This document shows, one piece after another, positions 1-11,330 of a stretch of DNA of 64,000 nucleotides. The stretch is from Taiwanofungus camphoratus (lineage: Eukaryota > Basidiomycota > Agaricomycetes > Polyporales > Taiwanofungaceae). The first letter of the stretch is position 1; the number at the start of each line of letters is the position of its first letter. The stretch is from assembly GCA_003999685.1 (NCBI GenBank), contig CP021227.1, positions 992,001-1,056,000 of the forward strand, read 5' to 3'. The translations under genes were made by a program, and so were the position numbers. A model generated the notes under the pieces. It was not told the origin of the DNA. It saw nothing but the letters and a program-made list of their open reading frames with translations, and searched no databases.

Positions 1-1586
1 AGTGACTTTCGAGATGGTCGTGAACTAGTCCTATTCATCTATCACTGTCTCACTGGTGAGGAAATACTCCTTGTTCTGCGACTGACTTTCTGAACATTAC
101 TTTATAGCCCATGAACAAGCAGTAGAACGTGCCAATATCATGCATAGGGACATTAGTGCTGGGAATATCCTAATTATTGAAAGACCGGGCAACGGCGGGC
201 AGAAGGTCTTACGCTTTGGAATGTTGAACGATTGGGAGCTCTCAAAGCCAGTGCCCAAAACTTCGTCGAACCAGCACGAACCACATCTTGGAGACAACGA
301 TCAATTTCGCGACAAGATCAACAGACCGGTTGACAGCGACTACGATGAAGGCCGTCGTGAACAGTATACCGAGTTCCACGATGAGAACCACGACGGAAGG
401 TACGACGGACAAAATAGTGAATTAGACGACGAAGAGTACAGTGAAGAATCCAGTGAAAAAGACGAAGAAAACGATGGTGAAGGTTACGGTGAAGGTGAAG
501 ATAATGAAGGCAGTGATACATTCGGCGAACCATGGGAAGACGGCTACAGCGAAGGGTATAGTGAAGGTGAAGATGAGGAAAGCAGGAGTGTTCAAGAGTT
601 TGACGGGGACCACGACCGCAAACATTCTGAGCAGAACAATACAACCAGAGTGAAGGATGGGCAGAGACAACCTGATCGCACGGTAAGATTGTCCATTCAT
701 CTCGGGTGTTGATTGATACAGATATAATCGCTTGCAGGGTACATGGCAGTTCCTGTCGGTGAGGCTGCTGAACGAGCCATGGATGGCCGTCGAGACCGCA
801 GATGAACTCGAATCATTGTTCTACGTTCTTCTCTTCCATGGAATGCGATATCTACGCCACAACTGCGACGACGTTGGGTCTTTTATGTACAACTTCTTCG
901 ATGTGGGGACATTCCAGAAAGGTCGATGGACGTGCGGTGCCAGAAAAGAGATGTCCATGACGTCTGGAAAAATCAAAACGGCGGAGACTATTCTCAAGTT
1001 TAAAGGATGGAGTAATCAAGATCACCCTTTGAACCATATTATCCAGACTATGTTGACATGGTTCAAGGCGCGCTACTACATCATTGACTCCGAAGAGGCT
1101 CAGGTGCCGTCCTTCGACGTGCGACCTGGTGCGAACCCAGAGGACCCATTGGATCCGACGTACCTGTCTGGCATGCCGCCTGATGAAGACAAAGCGCTGG
1201 ATGAAGATTTGCCAGTGACGGAAAATGCAGAGGCAGCAAGTCGTACTGCTGCAGTCTTGGATTCGCATCTGAAAATGCGTACCTTACTGTCGCAATGGGT
1301 GAAGAAGAATGACTGGCCCTCCGATGATAAAACACGCGATCAGCTACCTCCGAACTACAAGCCTCAGCAAGTGGCAGGCTCAAAGCGCGGCAGCTTCGCT
1401 GTGGAAGACGTTGAAACTTCTGAGAGCAAACGTAACCAACCCTCTGCTTCGACATTACCCAGTCTCCCCATATCGCGTGGAAGATCCAGCACAGCGAAGG
1501 CTTCGAACAAACAATCGACATCGAAAGGCGCTTCAAGAAGCGTAGGAAGCGTTACAAGACGGCGACGCAAGAGCGGCGCCCGATAG
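1..1586 (+). CDS. FunK1-type fungal protein kinase, 3' part of gene (5' end outside window)
   Basis: Three exons fit in frame: before 55, 108-682 and 738-1586, with introns of 52 and 55 bases. The translation has the FunK1 signature: an HRDIS catalytic loop followed by GNIL at about 140-170, then a DWELSK segment in place of the usual DFG, then TGTWQFLS at the 683-737 splice. FunK1 kinases form a large, poorly understood family of mushroom-forming fungi related to eukaryotic protein kinases. Between DWELSK and TGTWQF lies an acidic stretch of about 130 residues rich in E, D, S, Y and G, whereas I expect only a short linker there. The C-terminal tail is basic and serine-rich, ending in an RRRRK run that could be a nuclear signal (inference). 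The N-lobe is outside the window, so I cannot judge whether the enzyme is whole. Confidence 0.88.
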
Positions 1587-2521
1587 AGTGTAGGATGCGG
1601 GTACGGTTCCGCTCAGTCTGATTTTCGTTGCTTTATCATCCGTCGCCTCCGTGTGTTCTCCGCCTCTTCTGCTTTACTAGACTTTGGATGGACTTAAGCT
1701 GTGCTTTATGTAACGTTACCTAGAATCTGTTGGTGCTTTATTGGCCATTAGTATATATCATGTAAGACACTGCAAACGGTCGTGCTCCAGTGTTTCTGTA
1801 GAGGCTCGAACAAATCGTAATGGTTATCGCCGTGCGCTATTAGTATGGCTCAATGTAGCCTCGTCATTCATACTCCTCGAGAATGTGAACCAATTTGAAT
1901 GCATACACCATGCGAAGGCCATGCCGACCAATCACGGGAGACGGCACACCATATCTCACCTTGAAATATGCTCGGCAAATACCATTGCATATTGTGACTG
2001 ATGCCTGAGAGCTTTATTCACACGGCCTGCAAACTCTAGATATGTAGATGAATATTCATAAATTCTAGGGCGCAATTTATAAATTCTTATTGTTCTAATA
2101 TATAGCATTTGCCAGTTCAAATATGTGAACACCTGATGGCATTATGCATATGGTAAATGTGGTGTTATATATGGCATCAACCCATATGTTCTCCCAATTT
2201 TATGAATATGCAAGCTTGAATTATTCTGAATTTGTCCACTCACTGATGTTAGGATATGCTACAACTAAATACATAAAGAGATATTATAAATGTGGATTTA
2301 CATATGTCAGGGTGTGATAGTGATTGGCACATGCAGAATATGTAGACACTGCAAATTGAGCAGTCCACTGAGTGGTCTGCTGAGGTTAACTTAAGTGGCC
2401 AAACCATGTTTTGCAAACTCATCAGATGGCTCTACGTATGATGCAATTTGTTCACACATCTAAGGCCATCATTCTACAGGCTGGGAACTAGTTTTGCTGT
2501 ACCAGAGTGATCTTACCATGC
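1587..2521. other. Intergenic, AT-rich, no gene seen
   Basis: The first 150 bases should hold the 3' UTR of the kinase gene. After that the DNA becomes AT-rich, with short open frames that show no codon pattern or recognisable domain. It leads into the repeat island. Confidence 0.6.
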
Positions 2522-2800
2522 TGATACAAATTGGTATCTTGGATCACATTGTCTCACACATGAGGGCCCGACTGAAACATTTACTCCATTTTCTTATCTT
2601 CATGGTCACTATTACATACTGGTTGCTTACCTTATGAGCCCCAGACTGGCCCCACTGATTCACAAACTCTGACTCATATCGGGCCCACTAACCACATTCC
2701 TATTATGCATACACATTGCTAATATGGCCTGATAACTCACACTGCCTTTGTACTCATAGTCGTACCACTTGACAACCACCCTGCCCCACACAATCCAGTA
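2522..2800 (+). mobile_element. Decayed LTR fragment of the same Gypsy family as at 7205
   Basis: The stretch opens with TGATACAAATT, like the LTR start at 7205. It then shares a stretch with 7340-7440 (CTCATATCGGGCCC, TTGCTAATA and GGCC-rich blocks in the same order). The match is imperfect and the 3' end is unclear. It is an old fragment with no coding part attached, clearly more diverged than the LTR at 7205-7747. Confidence 0.6.
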
Positions 2801-2808
2801 AGAAAACC

Positions 2809-3020
2809 CCGTTGCAACGGGCTGTCCAACGTTGGTCGACCATTGAAACAAGCCCCATTGCAATGGGTTGGCTGGACATGAATGTATTTCCGTTGCAACA
2901 GGTTGGCCGGCCATGACACTATCCTATTGTAATGGGTCAGCTGGCCATGGCATTATCCCGTTGCAATGGGTTGGCTGACCATGGCACTATCCCATTGCAA
3001 CGGGTCAGCCGACCATAATA
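2809..3020. repeat. Minisatellite of about 34 bases, six imperfect units
   Basis: Units follow the pattern CCCGTTGCAATGGGTTGGCT, then GACCATGGCACTAT. The CCCATTGCAATGGG core is itself a near-perfect palindrome. The last unit merges into the left arm of the palindromic element. The right arm carries only about one and a half matching units (6170-6218) before repeat X begins. Confidence 0.75.
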
Positions 3021-3180
3021 CTAGCCTGTTGGTGCTAGTTAGAAACATTTTCTCACTGGTCAGAAAGATTTCAATGCTGATAAGAAACATTGTGGCACCA
3101 GTCAGAAACCCTTCAGTGCTGGTCAGAAACATTTTGGTGCCGGACAGCAACTCTTTGGCACTGGTGGAGAACATCCCAGC

Positions 3181-4090
3181 ACCGAGCCTTGGGACCCAGT
3201 CTGATAGATGGTACAGCCCCAGAATCCCATCTTTGTTGGCCTTTTCACAATTTGAGTGACAATGCCCCTTTTAGTGTAATTGGCACCTCTGGAGGGGATT
3301 CCCACTTCACTGGGAATTGTGAAGCCAGGAACCTTCAGCACCAGTGGGGAACATCCCAGTGCCGTGCCTTGGGACCCAGTCTGATAGGTGGTACAGCCCT
3401 GGGATCCCATCTTTGTTGGTCCTTTCACAATTTCAGTTACAATGCCCATTTTAGTGTAATTGGCACCTCTGGAGGGGATTCCCACTTCACTGGGAATTGT
3501 GAAGCCAGGACCCTTCAGTGCCAGTGAGGGACCTCACAGTGCCAGGCCCTGTGACTGGGTCTAATAGGTGGTCAAGTTCTGGAACTCCATCCTCACTGAA
3601 AGTTCCACAACTTCAGTAACAATGCTCATTGTAGTGTAATTGGCACCTCTGAAGGGGATTCCCACTTCACCAGGAATTGTGAAGCCGGGACCCTTCAGCA
3701 CTGGTGGGGAACATCCCAGTGCCGTGCCTTGGGACCCAGTCTGATAGGTGGTACAACCCCGGGATCCCATCTTTGTTGGCCCTTTCACAATTTCAGTGAC
3801 AATGCCCATTTCAGTGAATTCAGCACCCCTGGAGGGATTCCCACTTTGCCGGGAATTGTGAAGTCAGGACCCTTCAGCACTGGTGGGGAACATCTCAGCA
3901 CTGTGCCTTGGGACCCAGTCTGATAGGTGGTACAACCCCAGGATCCCATCTTTGTTGGCCTTTTCACAATTTACATCACCATGCCCATTTCAGTAAAAAT
4001 GATGTTTTCTCTGAGGATGCTCTTGTCACTGGAAATTGTGAGGCTGGGACCGTCTGATGCTGGTGAGACACTTTTCAGTGCTGGGTGTCC
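3181..4090 (+). repeat. Left arm: about five tandem units of 180 bases
   Basis: The phrase TAGTGTAATTGGCACCTCT and its variants recur at 3272, 3452, 3632 and 3812, exactly 180 bases apart, with a weaker unit near 3990. Each unit also carries GGGACCCAGTCTGATAG and GGGATCCCATCTTTGTTGG. Open frames through the array are by-products of the repeat, not genes. Confidence 0.85.
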
Positions 4091-5099
4091 TGACTGGGAT
4101 GAATAGGTGATCACATATTGGGATTGCATTTTCACTGGTTTTCAGCACTGATACTGTTCTGAATTTCCCCACCTTTGGTTGATGTTTATGATGATTGTTA
4201 GAAAACATTAACTCAGTTGTCATGCTATCTCACAATATTCTATTGTATTTGAATGCTGGTTGTTTTAAACCCTGCTGACAAGATCCTATTGTTTCAGACC
4301 ATTATTGATTCAGATGGTGTATAATATACCTGATTTCACTTCTCTTCTGTTATATCGAATACACATCTTTGAATGCAGATGGCTTTGAAATTGGTGTTCA
4401 AGAAAGCTATGTATTGAGTTTATATGCTTGTGAACATATATTGAATTGGCTTGTTGAATATTTTCATTTTAAATAATGTACACAATCATATATTTGACTT
4501 TTATGGTACAGATTTCAACAGATACATAATGTAATGAGTGAGAATCCATTTTATTTAAGTTGAGCATGTCTGAAGTGAAGTGCAAGCAGATGTGGCTGTA
4601 ACTGCAAGTGTGACTGAGCCACATTCCTTTTCAGGAAACATGAAGTGCAATCTGCCAAATGCGTCTCATATGCAATCATCTAATGTACTTTTTGCCTGTT
4701 ATGCACTTATATATGATACAATATTTGAACAAGATGTAGAAAGAGCACAGAACATCGTTGACATTGTTGAACATTGGAGGACTGTGCCAGGCAATATGAA
4801 TGGAGTGAACCTTGCAATCTATTCTAAAGATACAATTTTATAATGTCACATATTGATACAGATAGTGACACTCTCAATATACAGAATATATGACTGGACA
4901 GGGAAAAATACAGTGACAGAGCATAGACTCATGTGTCAACAGATAAAAAAAATCAGTACCAAGAGGGTCCAGAACAGCAAAATCTGCAATAACTCTGGTG
5001 TTTATGTAATTTTTTATAAAACACAGACAGATTCAATCATGAAAAGGATGGGACAGATGGGATCCAGGGCTGGAACCCCTGAATGATTCCATCACAATC
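4091..5099. other. Central spacer of the palindromic element
   Basis: AT-rich single-copy DNA between the arms. The longest open frames (4580-4843 and 4853-5086, plus strand) encode 87 and 77 residues with no domain I recognise. They could be remnants of a gene once carried by the element, but nothing in them supports a function. Confidence 0.5.
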
Positions 5100-6005
5100 T
5101 CTGATGTCAGTAAAGCACATGTCAGTGCTAGAGGGTCTTCACCACACAATTTATAGTGAAATGAGAGTCCTTTCTAAATATGCCATAATGACTGAAATGA
5201 GCATTGTGACTTAAATTGTGAAAAGACCAACAAAGATGGGATCCCAGGGCTGTACCATCTATCAGACCGGGTCCCAAGGCACAGTGCTGAGATGTTCCCC
5301 ACCAGTGCTGAAGGGTCCTGACTTCACAATTCCCGGCAAAGTGGGAATCCCTCCAGGGGTGCTGAATTCACTGAAATGGGCATTGTCACTGAAATTGTGA
5401 AAGGGCCAACAAAGATGGGATCCCGGGGTTGTACCACCTATCAGACTGGGTCCCAAGGCACGGCACTGGGATGTTCCCCACCAGTGCTGAAGGGTCCCGG
5501 CTTCACAATTCCTGGTGAAGTGGGAATCCCCTTCAGAGGTGCCAATTACACTACAATGAGCATTGTTACTGAAGTTGTGGAACTTTCAGTGAGGATGGAG
5601 TTCCAGAACTTGACCACCTATTAGACCCAGTCACAGGGCCTGGCACTGTGAGGTCCCTCACTGGCACTGAAGGGTCCTGGCTTCACAATTCCCAGTGAAG
5701 TGGGAATCCCCTCCAGAGGTGCCAATTACACTAAAATGGGCATTGTAACTGAAATTGTGAAAGGACCAACAAAGATGGGATCCCAGGGCTGTACCACCTA
5801 TCAGACTGGGTCCCAAGGCACGGCACTGGGATGTTCCCCACTGGTGCTGAAGGTTCCTGGCTTCACAATTCCCAGTGAAGTGGGAATCCCCTCCAGAGGT
5901 GCCAATTACACTAAAAGGGGCATTGTCACTCAAATTGTGAAAAGGCCAACAAAGATGGGATTCTGGGGCTGTACCATCTATCAGACTGGGTCCCAAGGCT
6001 CGGTG
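5100..6005 (-). repeat. Right arm: mirror copy of the 180-base tandem units
   Basis: The same 180-base units as in the left arm, on the opposite strand. The phrase GTGAAA..CCAACAAAGATGGGA recurs at about 5218, 5398, 5758 and 5938, with a variant unit at 5578. Order and unit variants mirror the left arm, so the whole arm was inverted or duplicated as a block. Confidence 0.85.
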
Positions 6006-6218
6006 CTGGGATGTTCTCCACCAGTGCCAAAGAGTTGCTGTCCGGCACCAAAATGTTTCTGACCAGCACTGAAGGGTTTCTGACTGGTGCCACAATGTTT
6101 CTTATCAGCATTGAAATCTTTCTGACCAGTGAGAAAATGTTTCTAACTAGCACCAACAGGCTAGTATTATGGTCGGCCGACCTGTTGCAACAGGATACTC
6201 TCATGGCCGGCCGACCCA

Positions 6219-6764
6219 TTGATGAGTCCTGTAGTCTCCTGGGCTCCAAATCACGATTTTAGAAGCTTTTTAATCCCCTCACAGACCATCCTATGACCCT
6301 TCTACAGCTGACGACAGGTGGAATAGGTCCCTATGATGTTTCTAACACCTCCTTTGTCTCCTAAACCCTTCTAACACCCTACGAAGTCCTGCAAAGTCAC
6401 ACGAGGTGCTATGAAGCTTCAAACGCTAGCCACAAAGTCCCTAACTCCTACTAAGTCCACTATCGGACACTGCTGGCCCTCCCATATTGTTCTATTGGGT
6501 CCAGGCCCCAGCTACTACGTCATTCATCCTGGGTGTAGCTAAGAAGGCTTAGCTGAGTCTCTCCAATCTCTTGTGACTGCAGGCACCTCCGATAGGCTCC
6601 GAAACGATCTGAAGTTCCGAAGGCTGGACTTAGGAAGCCTTGCGCACCCCCTGGGTCTCAATCCATTGCCATAAGGTCCTTCTGTGGTGCGTCCATATGA
6701 TCCACTACCTATTTAGGACATCTTCTATCTCAATTAGGACAAGTCCCGCTACTAGAAACTTTGT
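6219..6764 (+). mobile_element. Repeat X, first 546 bases, forward orientation
   Basis: It begins TGATGAGTCCTGTAG and follows the start of the full repeat X copy at 15139 for about 545 bases, then stops abruptly near 6764. It is more diverged from the 15139 copy than the two full copies are from each other, so it is probably older. Confidence 0.75.
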
Positions 6765-6768
6765 ATGT

Positions 6769-7204
6769 TGATACAACCTAGGGGACCCTGGTACCTAGAG
6801 AGTGCTCTGCAATGTGGCTAGGAGGTAGTGTGTGAACTGTGGGGATGTGAGGGGAGGAGCTACAACCTGTATGATACCAGGAAACCTGTATGTCTTGTTT
6901 TTGTAAGTGGGGGAGTAAGGGGTCAAGGGTCCTGCACAACAGGATCTTGTTCCTAAGTGCTATACGATCCCTAAGGCCTTGTGAGGCCCTCTGAAGTACA
7001 TGAAGTTCTTCGAGATGCTGCGAAGTCCTTCGAAGTTTTAGCTAAATCGCGCGAGCTGACTTTGTAGGCTGTATGGCGTTAGGGGGCAATAAGCTAATGG
7101 ACTATAGTTTCTACTTAAGCGGCAGAGGGTACGAGGCTGCTGCGAAGTCCTTTTAGCTAGAGTTAGCTAAAGGGCGTAAGGCTTAGAGGTTTGTTAGAGC
7201 GAGG
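6769..7204 (-). mobile_element. Repeat X, other terminus, reverse orientation
   Basis: It begins TGATACAACCTAGGGGACCC, matching the reversed X copy at 8469 for about 436 bases, until a Gypsy LTR starts at 7205. Together with 6219-6764 it makes a chimera: the two ends of X joined head to head with the middle absent. Confidence 0.75.
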
Positions 7205-7747
7205 TGATACAATTTCTTTTATCGCATATCTTATCGGTCGGACCTCAGATCGGTCCCATGACCCTTTGCTTCTAGGACGGGCCTCGGGTAGGCCCGGCTT
7301 CTCCGTGCAGCGTCTTGACTCATCGCTGCTTATGGTACGGGCCCCGGTTACTCATGGACTCTGACTCATATCGGGCCCCGCTTACACATTCCGTCTTACG
7401 CTTACTGATTGCTAATACGGCCCGATGACTCATATCGCCTTACTTACGCTTACTCATGCTGATTCTTAGACCACGTGCCATGGTCCGTGCGCAGAGTAGA
7501 ATACGTATATAAGGCCCTGTACTTTGTAGGTCGGACCTTAAGTTCGATCTGGTTACCAAAAAGCTAGTTACCACTAGCAATCTTATACTCGTATCTTGCG
7601 ACCTCTCGCTTCGTACCTGAGTACCCGCTCGGCTCTATCGACTTCGCCCAGGAGGACATACGCAGTGTCCATAAAGCCTCACTACTATCCCTAGTAGCCA
7701 GGTCCTCACGTTCGAGGCTTTCTGGTCGTTGATACCAGCTTGTATCA
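7205..7747 (+). repeat. 5' LTR of the Gypsy element
   Basis: 543 bases bounded by TGATACAA and TTGTATCA, perfect 8-base inverted ends of the TG...CA type. It holds a TATA-like GTATATAAGG near 7505. It sits within the repeat X remnant at 6769, so X was there first. Confidence 0.75.
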
Positions 7748-7848
7748 AAAGATCGAACTTACGCTAAGTCGCCCCTAGTCTTATCTAGTAGGGCTAACCG
7801 TTAGACACCACGTCTACCATCGAGACAGTCGACCTCACCGCTTGGGGA

Positions 7849-8468
7849 TTGCCAACTCAAGTAAACGACGCGCTTCTGTATGATCGTCTTCGTTGGACTT
7901 TCGTTGATCAGAACCTCGATCTGATCTACCCGAACTCTCCACTCGCGTGGGCAGGGACAATTTCAAATCGACGAGCACAGGAGAAATTAGCCTCCTATTT
8001 CAGACGTAACCCTCCGCCAGACGGAAGAGACCCAGCTGGTTTCTTTCCCGTGTCGATACCTTCGACACCGTTGATAGCCACTCCGACCACTCCCACCTTC
8101 CCATCACTTCCTTCCACCCCCATAACACCTACTACCCCTACCACGATGGCTACTATCGCAACAATGACCAGGGCGGAGCTCGAGGCGCTCATAGCGCACC
8201 TTTCGGCGCAACAGCAACAGGAGAGTCGACCCCTTAAGCTCGACATTCCTGCACCGGAGCCGTTCACCGGGCAAGGAGAAGACCTGGAGCGTTTCCTCCA
8301 GCGGGTGGAGCATTACCTCACTGCCACCAACAATCAAGGGTTAAGTGATGATGCAAAGATCGCTTACACAGTCGCTCTCATGAAAGGAGGGCAGGACGCA
8401 CGTATCTGGCGCAATACGTTTTACGAACGGGCCGCGGGAGGGCATGCTCTCTACGCTAGCTGGGACGT
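7849..8468 (+). mobile_element. Gypsy gag region
   Basis: The translation has a proline/threonine-rich linker, a Q-run, then the typical fungal Gypsy gag block with PEPFTGQGEDLERFLQ and a YFEA-like capsid helix region (retrotransposon gag family). It ends where reversed repeat X begins. Confidence 0.8.
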
Positions 8469-10233
8469 TGATACGACCTAGGGGACCCTGGTACCTAGGG
8501 AGTGCTCCGTAACGTGGCTGGGGGTAGTGTGATAACTGTGAGGGTGTGAGGGTAGGAGCTACAACCTGTATGATACCGGGAAACCTGTATGTCTTGTTTT
8601 TGTAAGTAGGGGAGTAAGGGGTCAAGGGTCCTGCACAACAGGATCTTGTTCCTAAGTGCTATACTATCCCTAAGGCCTTGCGAGGCCCTCCGAAGTACGC
8701 GAAGTCCTTCGAGATTCTGCGAAGTCCTTCGAAGTTTTAGCTAAATCGTGCGAGCTGACTTCGTAGGCTGTATAGAGTTAGGGAGCAATAAGCCAATGGA
8801 CTATAATTTCTACTAAGCGGCAGAGGGTACGAGACTGCTGCGAAGTCCTTTTAGCTAGAGTTAGCTAAAGGGCGTAAGGTTTAGAGGTTTGTTAGAGCGA
8901 GGTGGGCGAGGTTTGGCTAGCGTAGGAGACTTGTAGGAGAGGTCAGATGGTTCGGAGAGCTAATACTTGGAATAGGAATGAGGGAACAAGGTTGCTGGAA
9001 GCTCTGAAGTGTCTGATGACTTCGAGGTGTGGGTCGGAGAGTTCGAGGGCGTAGAGAGATGTACTATAGCCTGAAACTAAGGCTATGGGAGAGTCGTAGG
9101 GTTATTCGTGGGATGTAGGGATGACACAACGTGAGCCTAAGGGTATAACTAAGGCGGAGGCCCACCGGGTAGATGCTATATGAGGTGCCGAAAGGTGTGA
9201 AGTCACGGCGACTTCGTGGATCGTAGTGCGTAGTTCGGGAAGCGTAGACGTGGTTCGTAGATATATCGCGAGCGTAGACATAGTTCAAAGGTACTGAAAC
9301 GGAGCTGGGGTGGAGACTTAGGGACCTTGGGACCGTTCCTAAGGTTGTACTCGTGGCGCTTTCCTGAGATCGGAGCTACAGGGGAACTGGTATTCCAAAG
9401 AGAGAAGTGTGCACTGAGGGGTCTCTCTGGTACATAGTAAACTACCTCTGACTAAATAGGGGAGCGTGAGGTGAACTATTCTTGCGCGAAGTGATCCTTA
9501 CGAGTCCGAAATGTGTACTAAAGTGCATGGACTCCGAAGTGAACACGAGGAGGATAGGAACTAATTAGGAACTGAAACAGGGGAACTACGTACGGTAGAA
9601 AGGTGACCAAGTTCATTCACGAGGGCAGGATGACTATCCGAGAGCAGCCATGCGCCGTGATCACCTATCTTAGTGGGCTAAGAGCGCACGAAGTTCTTAG
9701 CAGCGGGACTTGGCCTAATCGGGGCAGGAGGTGTCCTAACTGGGTGGAGGGCCATATGGGTACGCCCTAGGATGACCTTATGGCATAGGATCGAGACCCA
9801 TGGGGGTGCACAAGGCTTCCTAAGTCCAGCTTCCGGAACTTCGGACCGTTTCGGAGCCTATCGGAGGTAGCTGCAATCACAAGAGCTAGGAGAGACTTAG
9901 CTAAGACTTCTTAGCTAAGCCCGGGATGAGTGACGTAGTAGATAGGACCTAGATCGAATGGAACAGTATGGGAGGGCCGGCAGTGTCCGATAGTGGACTT
10001 AGCAGGAGTTAGGGACTTCGCGTCTAGTATTCGAAATCTCGTAGCACCTCGTGTGACTTCGCAAGACTTCGTAGGGTGTTAGGAGGGTTTAGGAAGGAGA
10101 GGGGGCGTTAGGAATATTATAGGAACCTATCCCTCCTGTCGTAGGCTGTAGGAGAGTCTTAGAGTGGTCGGTTGGGGGATTAGAAAGCTCCTAAAATCGC
10201 GATTCGGGGCCCAGGAGGCTACGGGACTCATCA
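8469..10233 (-). mobile_element. Repeat X, full copy, reverse orientation, inside the Gypsy element
   Basis: 1765 bases that are the reverse complement of 15139-16902. In its own orientation it runs from TGATGAGTC to GGTCGTATCA, with the TG...CA ends of an LTR. No coding potential is recognisable. It separates gag from the polymerase region. Direct flanks (GACGT on the left, CCGGT on the right) are not a clear target duplication. Confidence 0.75.
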
Positions 10234-10236
10234 CCG

Positions 10237-11325
10237 GTGTATCGAGACACCCCGCTCACGGAAACGAAGTACCCCCTCAGCGGAAACTATCGTCGTCTCG
10301 AAAACGGTCTTATCTGGCAGGTCACGCACGACATCGGTCGACTCACCACGTCCACGGAACTTGCTATCAAGGAACATGCCAAGAAAGAGGAGAAACCGGT
10401 CACGGAACTCGTCCCTGAGTACCTCCACGATCTCCTCCCGGTGTTCGACAAAGCTAAGGCAGCGAGACTTCCCCAGCATTCGGAGTTCGACCACGAGATA
10501 AACCTCAAGCCGGATTTTAAGGACTTCAAGCAGACAACGTATTCTCTTAACCGGGATCAACGAGCGGAACTGGACAAGTTCCTCGAAGAGAATATAGAGA
10601 AGGGGTACATCCGACCGTCCAAATCGCCACTCGCAAGTCCGTTCTTCTTCGTGGATAAGAAGGACGGTGGATACCGACCATGCCAGGACTATAGGGAACT
10701 CAACGAGGGAACGATCAAAGACAGATACCCTCTTCCCCTCGTAACAGAACTTCTGGAACGCCTCAATAATGCCACAATCTTCACAAAGATGGACCTTCGT
10801 CAGGGATACAACAACCTTTGCATCAAGGAAGGAGACGAATGGAAAGCGGCTTTCGGTGTTCCAGCAGCTGGGGAGGGACCTCCCTCGTTCTACGAACCCC
10901 TGGTAATGTTCTTCGGGATGTGCAACTCACCGGCAACGTTCCAACGGATGATGAACACGGTCTTCGCAGACATGCTCAAGGAAGGATGGTTGGCAATCTA
11001 TATGGACGACATCCTTATCTACTCGACAGACCCCGAGGAGCATAAGAAGCGAACACGGCGAGTTATTAAGCGACTTCGAGATACCGATCTGTATCTCAAA
11101 CTGGAGAAATGCAAATTCGACGTGCAAGAAGTCGAATTCTTAGGCATGATCATCAGACCCGGACAACTCGCCATGGACCCAGTCAAGGTAGCTGGCATCA
11201 AGGACTGGCCGATACCTAAGAACCTCAGGGAGGTTCGATCGTTCATCGGATTTGGGAATTTCTACCGCCGGTTTATACACAGCTTCTCGCATCTGGCCCA
11301 GCCTCTGGTCTCGCTTACGCGATGT
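10237..11325 (+). mobile_element. Gypsy reverse transcriptase region
   Basis: Recognisable reverse transcriptase blocks include FFFVDKKDGGYRPCQDYREL, TKMDLRQGYN, MFFGMCNSPATFQ, the YMDD catalytic motif in IYMDDILIYS, and EFLGMIIRPG. The block is Ty3/Gypsy type and most like fungal chromoviruses. Confidence 0.92.
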
Positions 11326-11330
11326 TGTGC

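Larger units (their letters stand above)
2966..6218. mobile_element. Long palindromic (foldback-like) element, about 3.25 kb
   Basis: Bases 2966 to about 3990 are a near-identical reverse complement of about 5195-6218. Symmetry is centred between 4592 and 4593, so base x pairs with base 9185-x. Several stretches of 190-440 bases translate identically on opposite strands of the two arms, so the arms are very similar at the DNA level. Homology continues inward, more diverged, to about 4090 and 5100. The central spacer of about 1 kb is AT-rich and unlike the arms. No transposase is recognisable. I could not define a target duplication, because the right end abuts repeat X and the left end runs into a minisatellite. 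It could be a non-autonomous foldback transposon or the product of an inverted duplication. Confidence 0.8.

Noticed and set aside
140-712. Reading the kinase exon as a separate 190-residue protein starting at MHRDIS
   Set aside because: The start is the HRD catalytic loop in the middle of a kinase fold, and exon splicing on both sides continues the FunK1 domain.
3090-3527. Long open frames within the 180-base repeat arms (and their mirror copies at 5658-6095)
   Set aside because: They repeat with the 180-base period and occur identically on both arms in opposite strands. The 180-base unit is a multiple of three, so the frame stays open by chance.
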